NCBI GenBank assembly: GCA_964615765.1
Contig: CAZTQN010000011.1
Span: forward strand, 41,813-105,812
DNA: 64,000 nucleotides
DNA from: CAZTQN01 sp964615765
Lineage (GTDB): Bacteria; Planctomycetota; Phycisphaerae; Phycisphaerales; UBA1924
Reading direction: 5' to 3'
Position numbers and translations under genes: made by a program. How positions within the stretch are numbered: position 1 is the stretch's first letter; each line of letters begins with the position of its first letter. Below are positions 1-7,784 of this stretch, piece after piece. The notes below the pieces were generated by a model that saw only the letters and a program-made list of their open reading frames with translations, was not told the origin of the DNA and did no database searches.

Positions 1-217
1 ACGCCAACTCGCACCGCCGTGCGCGGCGTTGGCACGCATGCATCGGCCCCCCGGAACCGGGCTTGTTCTACCAGTTGGCATCGCCCGCCCCGCGGCTGGC
101 GACGGCCGGAGCAAGCACCAAGATCGGGTTGGCCCACCGCACGCGGTCGGCACATTCGCCACTCTTGGTTGCCCACCTCCGGTCTCATGAGTCACACTCA
201 AGACTGGAGACGCGCCG
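1..217. other. left edge, no gene seen
   Basis: I see no convincing gene, RNA or repeat in these bases. Open frames crossing here have no sensible composition and run over the real small gene that follows, so the stretch is most likely intergenic or the tail of something outside the window. Confidence 0.4.
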
Positions 218-535
218 ATGAACGAGCAGGACTTTCAAGCCCGTCTGTCCGACCTGATGGCCCAGATGGACACGCTCCCCCCCTCGGCGCGCGAGCACCT
301 GGAAAAGCTCGCCCACGAAACCCGCGACCGCCACGCCCGCATGAAGAAGACCGTGTCCGAACTCCAGGACTCGCTCGACTACCTCCGCCTCAGCATCAAG
401 TACCTGGTCTTCGATCTCGAAGCCACCCGCCGCGAAAACCAGTATCTCCGCAAGTTGCTGGACGCCAAGCACGCGCCCGGCCCCGATCACTCCCCCATGG
501 ATGATTCCGACCACCCTGGTCCGGGGCGTGAGTGA
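218..535 (+). CDS. small coiled-coil protein, unknown function
   Basis: A 105-aa charged protein with ATG start. Residues about 8-75 are almost entirely helix-forming, with heptad-like spacing (DFQARLSDLMAQMDTLP, LEKLAHETRDRHARMKK, then SELQDSLDYLRLSIKYLVFD and LEATRRENQYLRKLL), so a coiled coil is likely. The last 20 residues are Pro/Asp/Gly-rich and look disordered. There is no signal peptide or membrane segment, so it should be cytoplasmic. It stands alone; a strong terminator lies 255 nt downstream. I do not recognise a named family. Codon use matches neighbouring genes, which supports a real gene. Confidence 0.7.
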   Translation: MNEQDFQARLSDLMAQMDTLPPSAREHLEKLAHETRDRHARMKKTVSELQDSLDYLRLSIKYLVFDLEATRRENQYLRKLLDAKHAPGPDHSPMDDSDHPGPGRE

Positions 536-790
536 TCTGTTCGTACCATTCCTCGTCTTTTGCAGGCTGATCACGCATCCGAGCCGATGCTGCTGACGCA
601 TCACATATCGGCATCGGTGGACGGTCGGAGGACCGTCGCGGATCGGCCCCCCGCACGAACGCCCGCCTGGAAGGCGGCGCTTCGCGTGGCCCGGTCCTGT
701 GCCGCTTTGTCTCGTGCTGTGGTGCGACCCTGATTGTCTCCCACATCACCAGACCGCGACTGGACCTCGCGGACCTTGGTGAAACCTCTT
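536..790. other. intergenic stretch, possible 3' UTR or small RNA
   Basis: No protein gene seen. It contains a short hairpin (GACGGTC / GACCGTC, 620-637) and ends in a strong terminator at 791-828. Because the terminator lies 255 nt past the upstream stop codon, the region may be a long 3' UTR or carry an independent small transcript. No known RNA family was recognised. Confidence 0.3.
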
Positions 791-828
791 CGAACGCGGG
801 CCGGTGTCCCCGGTCCGCGTTCGTTTTT
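791..828 (+). terminator. rho-independent terminator upstream of tRNA-Ser
   Basis: A 14-bp stem (791-804 with 810-823, one G-T wobble), a 5-nt loop and a run of five T (824-828). It is oriented for plus-strand transcription and separates the small coiled-coil gene, or a transcript from 536-790, from the tRNA. Confidence 0.8.
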
Positions 829-854
829 GCCCCGCCGCTTTCTCCGCCCACACG

Positions 855-883
855 CTCGAACACGCCGCCCGCGCCGCTATACT
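855..883 (+). promoter_or_regulatory. putative tRNA promoter
   Basis: TATACT at 878-883 is a good -10 box placed 12 nt before the first base of the tRNA. The -35 position (around 855-860, CTCGAA) is poor, so only the -10 is really supported. Confidence 0.35.
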
Positions 884-895
884 GGGCCCGACGCC

Positions 896-986
896 GGAGA
901 GGTGGCCGAGAGGCTGAAGGCGTCGGTTTGCTAAACCGATATACGGACGAAAGACCGTATCGGGGGTTCGAATCCCCCCCTCTCCG
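896..986 (+). tRNA. tRNA-Ser(GCU)
   Basis: A 91-nt class II tRNA. The acceptor stem GGAGAGG (896-902) pairs with CCTCTCC (979-985), followed by discriminator G986; CCA is not encoded. The D arm begins GGCCGAGAGG. The anticodon arm is a 5-bp stem TCGGT/ACCGA with loop TTGCTAA, giving anticodon GCT at 930-932, which reads AGC/AGU. A long variable arm (TACGGACGAAAGACCGTA) is typical of Ser. The T arm GGGGGTTCGAATCCCCC is perfect. Confidence 0.97.
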
Positions 987-1113
987 CTTTCTCAACACGC
1001 TGTCCGCGCGACGACCAGTCGCCAGTCCGCTTCCGGCGCCCCCCCTTCTTCCCCTCGGGGCCGGTGCGCGCCGTCGACCGCCTTCCGTCCGCACCTTCCC
1101 GAGCCCCACGCCC

Positions 1114-2361
1114 GTGCTCGACGACCATCAGTCCACGCACCCGCCGGCCTCTCCATCGCCCCCGCTCGACGCACGCACGCTCTCGCTCACCACCGAGCGC
1201 CTCCGCTCCGCCCTTGGCGCCCTCATCGCCGAGTTCCCGCAGCGTGCCCGCTCCATGGGCGGCATGGCCCGCTGGCTGGGCGTCTCCAAAGCCTCCGCGC
1301 AGCGCCTGGTTGAGGCCCTCACGCCCACGCACGACCCCACCGACGCGCTCCGCCGCCTCCCCGGCACCGCCGCCCTCACCGCCATCGTCACCGCCGCCGA
1401 GCGTCGCGGCGTCGACCCCGCCCACATCACCCGCGCCCGCGCCGCTATCGATCAGTACGCCGTCCTGGTCCGCACACACGCCCGCAGCCAGCGCGCCTTC
1501 AACCAGCTCCTAAGCGTCGGCGTCGGGCAAGCCGCCCCGCGCCTGCCGACCCGCGCCGAGCGCCGCGCCCTGCACGCCGCCGCCGTCGCCGTCAGCGGCG
1601 AGTCTCTGGGCGTCAAGTCCGTCATCGCCTTCGTCGACCCGAGCCCCTCCAGCCCGAACAACCTGCGCGTCCGCTCGCTGGTCTCGCTTCTCGAGGCCCG
1701 CCGGCGCACCTTCGCACGCCCGCTGGTCGCCTCGCTGATCGCCGGCTGGTGGTCGAACGTTCGCACCGAGCGGGCCTCCACGCGCACCGACGTCGGCGCC
1801 CCCGCCGCCGAAGTCGTCGAACCGCTGTGCACCGCGCCCGTCCGCCCCGTGCCGGTCGTCAGCGCCGACGCGCACACCGCGCTGCTGATCGACTTCCCCG
1901 ACACGCCCGACGCCGAAGGCTGGCTCGGCCCGCTCGACGTCGCCATGTGGTTCGCCCACGACCGCGTGAACCACCCGCTGACCGACCCGCGGGCCCGCCT
2001 CTCCGCCGCCGCCCGCATCCACCAGCCCACGCGCCTGCTCGTGCACGACATCTTCCTGCACCGCTCGCTCGCCGATCACCTCCGCCCGCGCGTCAGCGCC
2101 GTCTCCATGGTCGCGCTCCCGGGCGATCTTCCGGGCGTCGAGACCGACGCCCTCTGGTTCGAACGCTTCCCCGACGCCACCGACATCCAGCGTCTCCCCC
2201 CCGGCCTGGCCCCCTGCCCCGGCTGCCAGCGCCACCTCAAACTCACGCAGCACGCCGTCGAACGCGCCGGCATCAACACCGACGACTTCGAAGTCTTCCG
2301 CTGCCGCGTCGAGTTCCCCGCGTGGCAGCTCGAATACCGCGTCGACTTCCCGCCGATCTGA
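1114..2361 (+). CDS. HTH protein of an uncharacterised ~415-aa family (copy 1)
   Basis: About 415 aa from a GTG start at 1114. The frame is open back into the tRNA, so the start must be downstream of it, and no ATG occurs before residue 48; the GTG gives almost the same length as the second copy at 50172-51416 (414 aa). A helix-turn-helix lies at residues about 48-69 (GGMARWLGVSKASAQRLVEAL). The two copies match co-linearly at LCT (239-241), at PTRLLVHDIFLHRSL (305-319), and at the C terminus (FEVFRCRVEFPAWQLEYRVDF, near 392-412). CPGC at 368-371 could be half of a metal site. No membrane segment or signal. Inference: a DNA-binding regulator with a large unknown effector domain. No function can be assigned from sequence. 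Confidence 0.75.
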   Translation: MLDDHQSTHPPASPSPPLDARTLSLTTERLRSALGALIAEFPQRARSMGGMARWLGVSKASAQRLVEALTPTHDPTDALRRLPGTAALTAIVTAAERRGVDPAHITRARAAIDQYAVLVRTHARSQRAFNQLLSVGVGQAAPRLPTRAERRALHAAAVAVSGESLGVKSVIAFVDPSPSSPNNLRVRSLVSLLEARRRTFARPLVASLIAGWWSNVRTERASTRTDVGAPAAEVVEPLCTAPVRPVPVVSADAHTALLIDFPDTPDAEGWLGPLDVAMWFAHDRVNHPLTDPRARLSAAARIHQPTRLLVHDIFLHRSLADHLRPRVSAVSMVALPGDLPGVETDALWFERFPDATDIQRLPPGLAPCPGCQRHLKLTQHAVERAGINTDDFEVFRCRVEFPAWQLEYRVDFPPI

Positions 2362-2374
2362 CGCGCGCTCCGCC

Positions 2375-2496
2375 GGGTACCCCCACGCTCCGCCGGGTAC
2401 CCCCACGCTCCGCGTGGGCCGTCGCGATCTCCCCCTCGCCTCTGTCCTCTGTCCCCTCGCTCCTTCTCCGTGGGTACCCCCACGCTCCGCGTGGGG
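2375..2496 (+). repeat. cluster of three palindromic REP-like copies
   Basis: Core is GGGTACC followed by the hairpin CCCACGC-TCC-GCGTGGG (7-bp stem, 3-nt loop). Copy A (2375-2393) lacks the right arm. Copy B (2395-2418) and copy C (2472-2496) are complete. Between B and C lies a pyrimidine-rich tract (CCTCTGTCC, CCCCTCGCTCC) that recurs beside the other copies at 3282 and 59752. The cluster sits in the gap downstream of tyrA. Confidence 0.8.
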
Positions 2497-2521
2497 CGCT
2501 TGTCTTCCGAACTCAACCATC

Positions 2522-3277
2522 TCAGCGGAACAGCCGCTCTTCCAGCGCCTCCAGCTCCGCCCGCAGCCCCGCCCGCACCTCCGCCGCGTGCGCGTTGCCC
2601 TGCTGGATCGTCTCGAACAGCGCCCACGAATCCGCCGCCAGGTTCGATCGCATCGCCAACAGCCGCTCGTACGCCATCGTCGCCAGCGGCGTCTCCGGCA
2701 AGGGCATCGCCGACAGCGCCCGGCTGATGTAATGCGTCAGCCCCTGCACATACGCCATGTCCCGGTCATGCCGCTCCGCGTCGATCTCGATCACGCGCAG
2801 ACCCAGCCCCACCTCCAGCACCGCGCGGGCCCGCGCCATCGTCTCCGCATCCACGCGCACCGGGCACACCGCGATCGGCATACCCCGAATCCCCTGCGCC
2901 CCGCTCTGCGGCCCGAACAACGGGTGCGTCCCCAGCACGCGCACCGACGCAGGCAGAATCTCCCGCATCAGCCGCACCGGCTCAACCTTCACCGAGCACA
3001 CATCCACCACCACGCCCCCCCGCGCCCCCCGCCCCTCCAGCTCCATCGCCGCCGCGAGGTCTTCCAGCACGCCGCGCATCGCCGCCAGCGGCACCGCGAC
3101 GATGACCACCTCGCACCCGGCAATGTCCGCGATCGTCCCGCGCCGCACACCCCGCGGCGTCTCCACCCCGCTCCCATCACACCCCACCACCTCGCGCGCC
3201 ACCGCCCCCACATGCCCAGCCATGAACCGCCCAAACGCACCCAGCCCAACAATGCCCACACGCTCCAGCACAATCAC
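2522..3277 (-). CDS. tyrA: prephenate/arogenate dehydrogenase
   Basis: A 251-aa protein for tyrosine synthesis: NAD(P)-dependent oxidative decarboxylation of prephenate or arogenate. The N terminus is a Rossmann fold with GIVGLGAFG at about residues 8-16. Residues 105-130 carry VDVCSVK and the family motif LGTHPLFGPQSG (THP.FGP), whose His and neighbours contact substrate. YVQGLTHYISRAL is the helical dimerisation region. It lacks fused chorismate mutase or ACT domains and is shorter than most TyrA (usually 280 or more). Start: GTG at 3277, but GGGAG directly abuts it, so GTG at 3271 is equally possible. The gene lies alone between REP-like copies on both sides. Confidence 0.88.
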   Translation of the reverse strand: MIVLERVGIVGLGAFGRFMAGHVGAVAREVVGCDGSGVETPRGVRRGTIADIAGCEVVIVAVPLAAMRGVLEDLAAAMELEGRGARGGVVVDVCSVKVEPVRLMREILPASVRVLGTHPLFGPQSGAQGIRGMPIAVCPVRVDAETMARARAVLEVGLGLRVIEIDAERHDRDMAYVQGLTHYISRALSAMPLPETPLATMAYERLLAMRSNLAADSWALFETIQQGNAHAAEVRAGLRAELEALEERLFR

Positions 3278-3281
3278 TCCC

Positions 3282-3305
3282 GGGTACCCCCACGCTCCGC
3301 GTGGG
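3282..3305 (+). repeat. REP-like palindrome, single copy
   Basis: A full copy of the GGGTACC plus CCCACGC-TCC-GCGTGGG element, in the same orientation as the cluster at 2375-2496, so tyrA is bracketed by direct copies. The following pyrimidine-rich tract (3317-3361) forms the 3' end of the next gene and encodes its Arg/Gly-rich C terminus. Confidence 0.8.
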
Positions 3306-3316
3306 ATGCCTGCTCT

Positions 3317-3859
3317 TCACCCCTCGCCTCTCGCCCCTGACCTCTGTCCCCTCACCCCTGCCCCCAACATCGTGAGCGCCGTCAGCACGCACACCGCCGT
3401 CATCGACCACAGCGTGATCACCAGATACCGCTGGTCATGATCGGGGCTGTTGCGTTCGTTGAAGAACGCCTTGCGCACGCTCCGGTCGGCCGCCGCCCGC
3501 TCGCCCAGCGCCGGGTCCTGCTGCACCGCCCGCTGCCACTCCGCGCTCGCCGTCGGCCAGTTGGTCATCTTCTGCGTCCGCATCACGGCGGGAAACGCCA
3601 CCAGCCCGGCGAACAGCAGCGCCACCACGCCCGCCGCGATCATCACCCCACGCGCCCGCCCCGCCTTCGCGCGCACATGCACGCCGATCCCGAGCGCGAC
3701 GAACACCGCGGCGATCACCCCGGGGATCGCCACCGCCGTGATCTTGTTCGCCTCGGGCGGCGCGCTCGCGAACGCGTACCCGCCCAGCACCACCACCGCG
3801 ATCGCCGCCGCAAACAACGGCCCCGCCCCGCCACCTCCGCGCGCTCCGTTGCTGCTCAT
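3317..3859 (-). CDS. membrane protein of unknown function
   Basis: A 180-aa protein with four predicted membrane spans: about residues 14-32 (LFAAAIAVVVLGGYAFA), 41-61, 70-92 (GVMIAAGVVALLFAGLVAF) and 147-167 (YLVITLWSMTAVCVLTALTML). Between spans 3 and 4 is a polar loop (about 50 residues) containing NWPTASAEWQRAVQQDP. The last 12 residues (VRGQRSGARGEG) come from the repeat tract beside the REP-like element, so the C terminus has been altered by repeat insertion. It may be co-transcribed with the minus-strand membrane gene ending at 3919 (59-nt gap). Not recognised. Confidence 0.65.
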   Translation of the reverse strand: MSSNGARGGGGAGPLFAAAIAVVVLGGYAFASAPPEANKITAVAIPGVIAAVFVALGIGVHVRAKAGRARGVMIAAGVVALLFAGLVAFPAVMRTQKMTNWPTASAEWQRAVQQDPALGERAAADRSVRKAFFNERNSPDHDQRYLVITLWSMTAVCVLTALTMLGAGVRGQRSGARGEG

Positions 3860-3918
3860 GCGCGACGCTAGGCCGGCACACTCACGGACGCCGCCGTCCG
3901 ATTCGCCGCGCCCCGCCT

Positions 3919-4479
3919 TCACGCCGCCGCCGGCCACAGCGCCGCGAAGATCGCCCCCGAGATCAGCCCGAACACCGCGCCGTCCAGCACGCACATCAGC
4001 GTCGCACGCGGCTTGTTCTGAAACCACAGATCGTTCGGCACAAACCCCGCCCCGTACGCCAGCCCGCTCACCGTCCCCAAAACCTGCCACACCTTCATGA
4101 ACTCCGCGCCCCGCGGCAAGCACGCCGAACCCACATACCCCACCAGCCCGCTCACCACCACAAAGAACACCAGCGTGAGCGCCATGTTCCGCCCCATGTT
4201 GATCGGCCGCCACACGCGCAGCAACCCCATCGGCCCGCGCGACCACTTCTCCTTCGCCTCCGGCGTCTGCCCTTCCTTGTGCGACTTCACATGCGGAAAG
4301 CTGTACACGCCCGGCGGAATGCTCAGCCCGCGCAGTGCCTCCAGCGCCGCGTCCTCATTCGGCAGCCGATCCCAGTCCTTCCCGTGATGCCCCACCAGCA
4401 TCCACGCCAGCGCGCTCGCCACCCACACGCCCGCCGCCGCCGCAATGATCGGCAACCACAGTTCCCAAATCGGAATCAT
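3919..4479 (-). CDS. membrane protein of unknown function
   Basis: A 186-aa protein. An N-terminal span (residues 6-29) is followed by a cytosolic-type loop (HHGKDWDRLPNEDAALEAL, then FPHVKSHKEGQ), and three further hydrophobic stretches at about 98-117 (MALTLVFFVVVSGLVGYVG), 130-147 and 162-184 (LMCVLDGAVFGLISGAIFAAL). ATG at 4479; the divergent 98-aa gene starts 85 nt away. No family recognised; likely a conserved planctomycete inner-membrane protein. Confidence 0.65.
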   Translation of the reverse strand: MIPIWELWLPIIAAAAGVWVASALAWMLVGHHGKDWDRLPNEDAALEALRGLSIPPGVYSFPHVKSHKEGQTPEAKEKWSRGPMGLLRVWRPINMGRNMALTLVFFVVVSGLVGYVGSACLPRGAEFMKVWQVLGTVSGLAYGAGFVPNDLWFQNKPRATLMCVLDGAVFGLISGAIFAALWPAAA

Positions 4480-4564
4480 GCTCAGGCCTCCGGCACGCCG
4501 CGCCCCCGACGCCCCCGCCCCCACTCCCACCCCCGCCGCCAGCCTACCACGCCAACCATCCCCC

Positions 4565-4861
4565 ATGCCCACCGACGCCGATCCATCCCAGCCCGCCGAC
4601 CCCACGCCCACCCCCACGCCCGCCCCCGCCTTCGACGAAGTCCAACTCAAAGCGGCCATGACCGCTTTCAAGAAGCGCCTCAAACTCACACGTCTCGACG
4701 ACGAGTCCAAACTCGGCGGCGGGCGCCCCGTCACCGGCGGCAAAAAGTCCGCCATCGTCGGCATCGTCCCCCCGCGCGAGTTCCCTCGCGAAGTCTGGGC
4801 CGAGCTCGTCCGCCAGAACAAACTCAAAGACACCGGCGGCGGGTTCTACGCCCCCGTCTGA
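4565..4861 (+). CDS. conserved small hypothetical protein
   Basis: A 98-aa protein. After a Pro/Thr-rich linker (about residues 1-24, PTPTPTPAPA) comes a compact domain, FDEVQLKAAMTAFKKRLKLT, then DDESKLGGGRPVTGGKKS, then PREFPREVWAELVRQNKLKD and GGGFYAPV. The pattern of short helices and Gly/Pro turns suggests a small soluble fold, perhaps nucleic-acid binding because it is basic, but that is a guess. Its last 16 bases overlap the convergent zinc-ribbon gene on the other strand. Confidence 0.7.
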   Translation: MPTDADPSQPADPTPTPTPAPAFDEVQLKAAMTAFKKRLKLTRLDDESKLGGGRPVTGGKKSAIVGIVPPREFPREVWAELVRQNKLKDTGGGFYAPV

Positions 4862-5475
4862 CGCCCACCCTGACGCCCACCCCTGCCCCCCCCACCAGCC
4901 CCGCTCCCCGCCCCCCCAACTTCCCCGCGCTTCAGCGCCCGGATCCGCTTCTCCTCCGGCACCTGCCCGGAGTACGACCCCAGCCGCCCCGCGCCCGCAT
5001 ACGGCGTGTTCGGTGCCTCGTGCAGATCCTCGGGGCTGAGTCCGAGTTCGCCCAGCATCACCCGCTCGCCGCATTCGGGGCAGACGACCCCGCCGTACTC
5101 CGCCTGCAGCCCCATCAGCGAGAACTCGCAGTACGGGCACACGGCTTTGTTAATCAGCCGCCGGATGCTCGCCGTCACCATCCGCCACCGCACCACGGAG
5201 GCGACGGTGAACGCGACCAGCCCGCCGATCATCACGTTGACGGCGCCGACGCGCATCCAGTTCACGCCGCCCCCGCCGCGCGTCACCAGCGCCGCCACCG
5301 CCGCGCCCGCGGCGATCCAGGCCATCGCCGCGACAATGCCCACGACCGCCGGCACCGCCCACGCCGCATCCCCGCGCCGCACCAGCGCCTGAAAAATCAG
5401 TTGCCGGTACTTCCGCTCCGGGATGTGCTCAAGATCCTTCGGACGAAACAGCGACAGGAGCGTGTTGCCCAGCAT
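4846..5475 (-). CDS. membrane protein with zinc ribbon
   Basis: A 209-aa protein. Two membrane spans lie at about residues 38-63 (AWAVPAVVGIVAAMAWIAAG) and 73-97 (VGAVNVMIGGLVAFTVASVV). Then comes a zinc ribbon: CPYCEFSLMGL at about 112-122 and CPECGERV at about 132-139. The Gly-rich C terminus (last 25 residues) is disordered. The motif C-x2-C-x-[FY]-x-L-x-G-L recurs in the unrelated-looking membrane protein at 35349-35957. Start ATG 5475 has GGGAGG five nt upstream. The 3' end overlaps the convergent small gene by 16 nt. Function unknown. Confidence 0.72.
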   Translation of the reverse strand: MLGNTLLSLFRPKDLEHIPERKYRQLIFQALVRRGDAAWAVPAVVGIVAAMAWIAAGAAVAALVTRGGGGVNWMRVGAVNVMIGGLVAFTVASVVRWRMVTASIRRLINKAVCPYCEFSLMGLQAEYGGVVCPECGERVMLGELGLSPEDLHEAPNTPYAGAGRLGSYSGQVPEEKRIRALKRGEVGGAGSGAGGGGRGGRQGGRQTGA

Positions 5476-5537
5476 CGCCGCCTCCCTCGGGCCCGGCCGC
5501 GCCCGTCAATCCCTCCGCGCCGGGCCCGCTGTCCGAC

Positions 5538-6998
5538 TCACTTCCCGAACAGGTACATCAGCGCCTGCGGGAACCGCTTGGCCCACGCCTGCTCGTTGTG
5601 CTCGGCCGCGTCGTCGATCGTCAGCAGGAACCGGTCGCCCGTCAGGCCCTTGCCCGCCGCCAGTTCCGCGAACGCCTTGGCGCCGTTCACCATCTGCTGC
5701 GCGGCCCCGGCGTCCGACGTCTCCTTGCCGCCCACGCCGAAATAGATCCGCTCGGGCCACTTGTTCCGCGCACCGAAGTGCTTGAACGCCGCCTTGCCGT
5801 TCCGCTCAAGCGGCGTGCTCTCCGCCAGCACCTTCCCGAACACGTCCGGGTACGCCGTGCCCGCTTCCAGCGCGATCAGCCCGCCCATCGACGCCCCGCC
5901 GATCGCCGTGTGCTCCGGACCCGTCTTCACCCGGAAGGCCCGCTCAACCCGCGGCATCACGTGCCCGCGCACCCAATCCACAAACTGCGGCCCACGCGCC
6001 GGCTGCCCCTCCACCACGTCCACCGGCGAGTACTCGCTGATCCGCTCCGCCTTCGCGTGCGGAATCCCCACGATGATCAGCGGCTGGATCTTCCCCTCCG
6101 CGATCAGCTTCGCCGCCGTCTCGTCCGCCTGCCACTCCGCCGCCGGACCGCCGATCACCGTCTCGAACAGGTTCTGCCCGTCCGCCATGTACAGCACCGG
6201 GTACGTCGTCTGCGCGTTCTCCGGCGCGTCATAGCCCGGCGGCAGCCACACGATCAGATCCCGCCGCAGCCCCGCACGCACGCCCCCAACCACCTCCAGC
6301 CGCTTCACCGTCCCCGCGCTCGCCTTGATCGGGCGGTACGGGTTGTTCGGATCGTTCGCCGCGTCATACGGCTGGTTGTCCTTCCACTGCACGATCTCCA
6401 GCTCGATCACCGGCTTCTCGCCCGGCGCCAGCTTCGACACATCCACCTTCGGCAAGATCCGATTGTCGATGTTCGTGAAGTCCGTCTGCGTCTCCACCGC
6501 CTCCCACGACCCACGCGTGAACTTGAACGCGATCCGCGAGTCCAGCTTCGGCTTGCTCCACTCGATCCGCCACTTCATGTCGCTCTGCGGCTCAAGCTGC
6601 ATCGCCTTGTCGCCCGGGTTCCACCCGTTGTGGCTTGAGGGCATGAAGATCGGGCTCTCGCGGCTCGCCTTCTTCGTCTTGTCCGTCACGACGATGATGA
6701 AGCCCTGCGGCAACTCCTCGGGCTGAACCATCTTCGCGCCCTGCGCCGCATCGGTCACCGCCTTGGTCGCGTCTTCAACCGCCTTCTCCCCCGCCTTCTT
6801 CGCGTCATCCGCGGCTCGCTTGACCCGATCCTTCAGCGCATCCATCGGGTCGGCGTCGGCACTCGCCCCCACCGTCACGCCCGCCCCGGTCACCGCGTCG
6901 ATCGCCGGCCGCCCCGCGGCTCGGTCGAACATGAACCACATCCCCGTGATCGTCGCGAGCACGATCCCGACCAGCGTGATGGACACCCACTTACCCAT
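5538..6998 (-). CDS. membrane-anchored esterase (Fes/esterase D type)
   Basis: 486 aa from ATG 6998, chosen because GGGAG lies nine nt upstream; TTG 7043 and ATG 7034 are in-frame alternatives. N-terminal membrane anchor at residues 4-24, then an Ala/Lys-rich helical linker (48-90). Residues about 98-205 look like a glycogen-binding/AMPK-type sandwich (FIIVVTDKT, MPSSHNGWNPGDKAM). From about 230 there is an alpha/beta hydrolase of the putative-esterase family (pfam00756 type): LPPGYD, YPVLYMADGQNLF, nucleophile Ser370 in GASMGG, probable catalytic His467 (DDAAEHNEQAW). Likely cleaves esters, possibly siderophore or cell-wall sugar esters, outside the cytoplasmic membrane. Substrate not determinable. 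Confidence 0.82.
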   Translation of the reverse strand: MGKWVSITLVGIVLATITGMWFMFDRAAGRPAIDAVTGAGVTVGASADADPMDALKDRVKRAADDAKKAGEKAVEDATKAVTDAAQGAKMVQPEELPQGFIIVVTDKTKKASRESPIFMPSSHNGWNPGDKAMQLEPQSDMKWRIEWSKPKLDSRIAFKFTRGSWEAVETQTDFTNIDNRILPKVDVSKLAPGEKPVIELEIVQWKDNQPYDAANDPNNPYRPIKASAGTVKRLEVVGGVRAGLRRDLIVWLPPGYDAPENAQTTYPVLYMADGQNLFETVIGGPAAEWQADETAAKLIAEGKIQPLIIVGIPHAKAERISEYSPVDVVEGQPARGPQFVDWVRGHVMPRVERAFRVKTGPEHTAIGGASMGGLIALEAGTAYPDVFGKVLAESTPLERNGKAAFKHFGARNKWPERIYFGVGGKETSDAGAAQQMVNGAKAFAELAAGKGLTGDRFLLTIDDAAEHNEQAWAKRFPQALMYLFGK

Positions 6999-7090
6999 GT
7001 GCTTGATCTCCCGAGAGTTCCCAGAACGCGTCATGACTGCCAAAGGCTATCCCCCACCCCAACACACCGCACCCCGCGACACCCCGCGCC

Positions 7091-7124
7091 AAAAACACAC
7101 GCGGGGCGCTCGCCGCACCCCGCG
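7091..7124 (-). terminator. rho-independent terminator after sodA
   Basis: On the minus strand a 7-bp stem CGCGGGG/CCCCGCG (7118-7124 with 7100-7106) is followed by GTGTG and five T (7091-7095). It lies 27 nt past the sodA stop codon. Confidence 0.65.
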
Positions 7125-7151
7125 CTGGCAATCGTCTTACCGATCACGCGC

Positions 7152-7784
7152 TCACTTCGCCGCGTAGTTCCGCGCCACCTGCTCCCAGTTCACCACGTTC
7201 CACCACGCCGTGATGTAGTCCGGGCGACGGTTCTGGTAGTTCAGGTAATACGCGTGCTCCCACACGTCCAGGCCCAGAATCGGCCGCCCGCCGCAGCCCG
7301 CGATCGCCTTGCCCATCAGCGGGCTGTCCTGGTTCGCCGTCGAGCAGATCTCGACCGCGCCGCCGGGGTGCACGCACAGCCACGCCCAGCCGGACCCGAA
7401 CCGCGTCGTCGCCGCCTTCGCGAACTCTTCCTTGAAGTGCGCGAACGTGCCGAACGCCTTGTTGATCGCGTCCGCGAGCGGGCCCGTCGGCTCGCCCCCG
7501 CCGCCCTTGCCCGCCGGCGCCATGATCGTCCAGAACAGCGTGTGGTTCACGTGCCCGCCCGCGTTGTTCCGCACCGCGCCCCGCTTGTCCTCCGGCAGAT
7601 CCGCCAACTGCGCGATCACCTGGTCCGCGGGCACGTCCGCCCACTTGGTCCCCTCCAGCGCCTTGTTCGCGTTCGTCACGTACGCCTGGTGATGCTTCCC
7701 GTGATGGATCTCCATCGTCTTCGCATCAATGTGCGGCTCCAGGGCCTTGAAGTCATACGGCAGCGGCGGCAGCGTGTACGGCAT
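7152..7784 (-). CDS. sodA: superoxide dismutase, Mn/Fe family
   Basis: 210 aa, normal for the family. Converts superoxide to peroxide and oxygen. Metal ligands are visible: His at 27/28 in MEIHHGKHHQAYV, His81 in GGHVNHTLFW, and Asp173 and His177 in the signature DVWEHAYYLNYQNRRPDY. The NNAGGH segment and the Gln of TANQDSPL are the Mn-type arrangement (Fe-type enzymes carry a Gln near position 77), though a cambialistic enzyme cannot be excluded. No signal peptide, so cytosolic. ATG start with AGGAG seven nt upstream. Monocistronic, with a terminator just downstream. Confidence 0.96.
   Translation of the reverse strand: MPYTLPPLPYDFKALEPHIDAKTMEIHHGKHHQAYVTNANKALEGTKWADVPADQVIAQLADLPEDKRGAVRNNAGGHVNHTLFWTIMAPAGKGGGGEPTGPLADAINKAFGTFAHFKEEFAKAATTRFGSGWAWLCVHPGGAVEICSTANQDSPLMGKAIAGCGGRPILGLDVWEHAYYLNYQNRRPDYITAWWNVVNWEQVARNYAAK

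Noticed and set aside
396..1109. minus-strand open frame over the tRNA
   Set aside because: Covers a perfect tRNA-Ser gene and a terminator; composition is Arg/Gly/Pro-rich.
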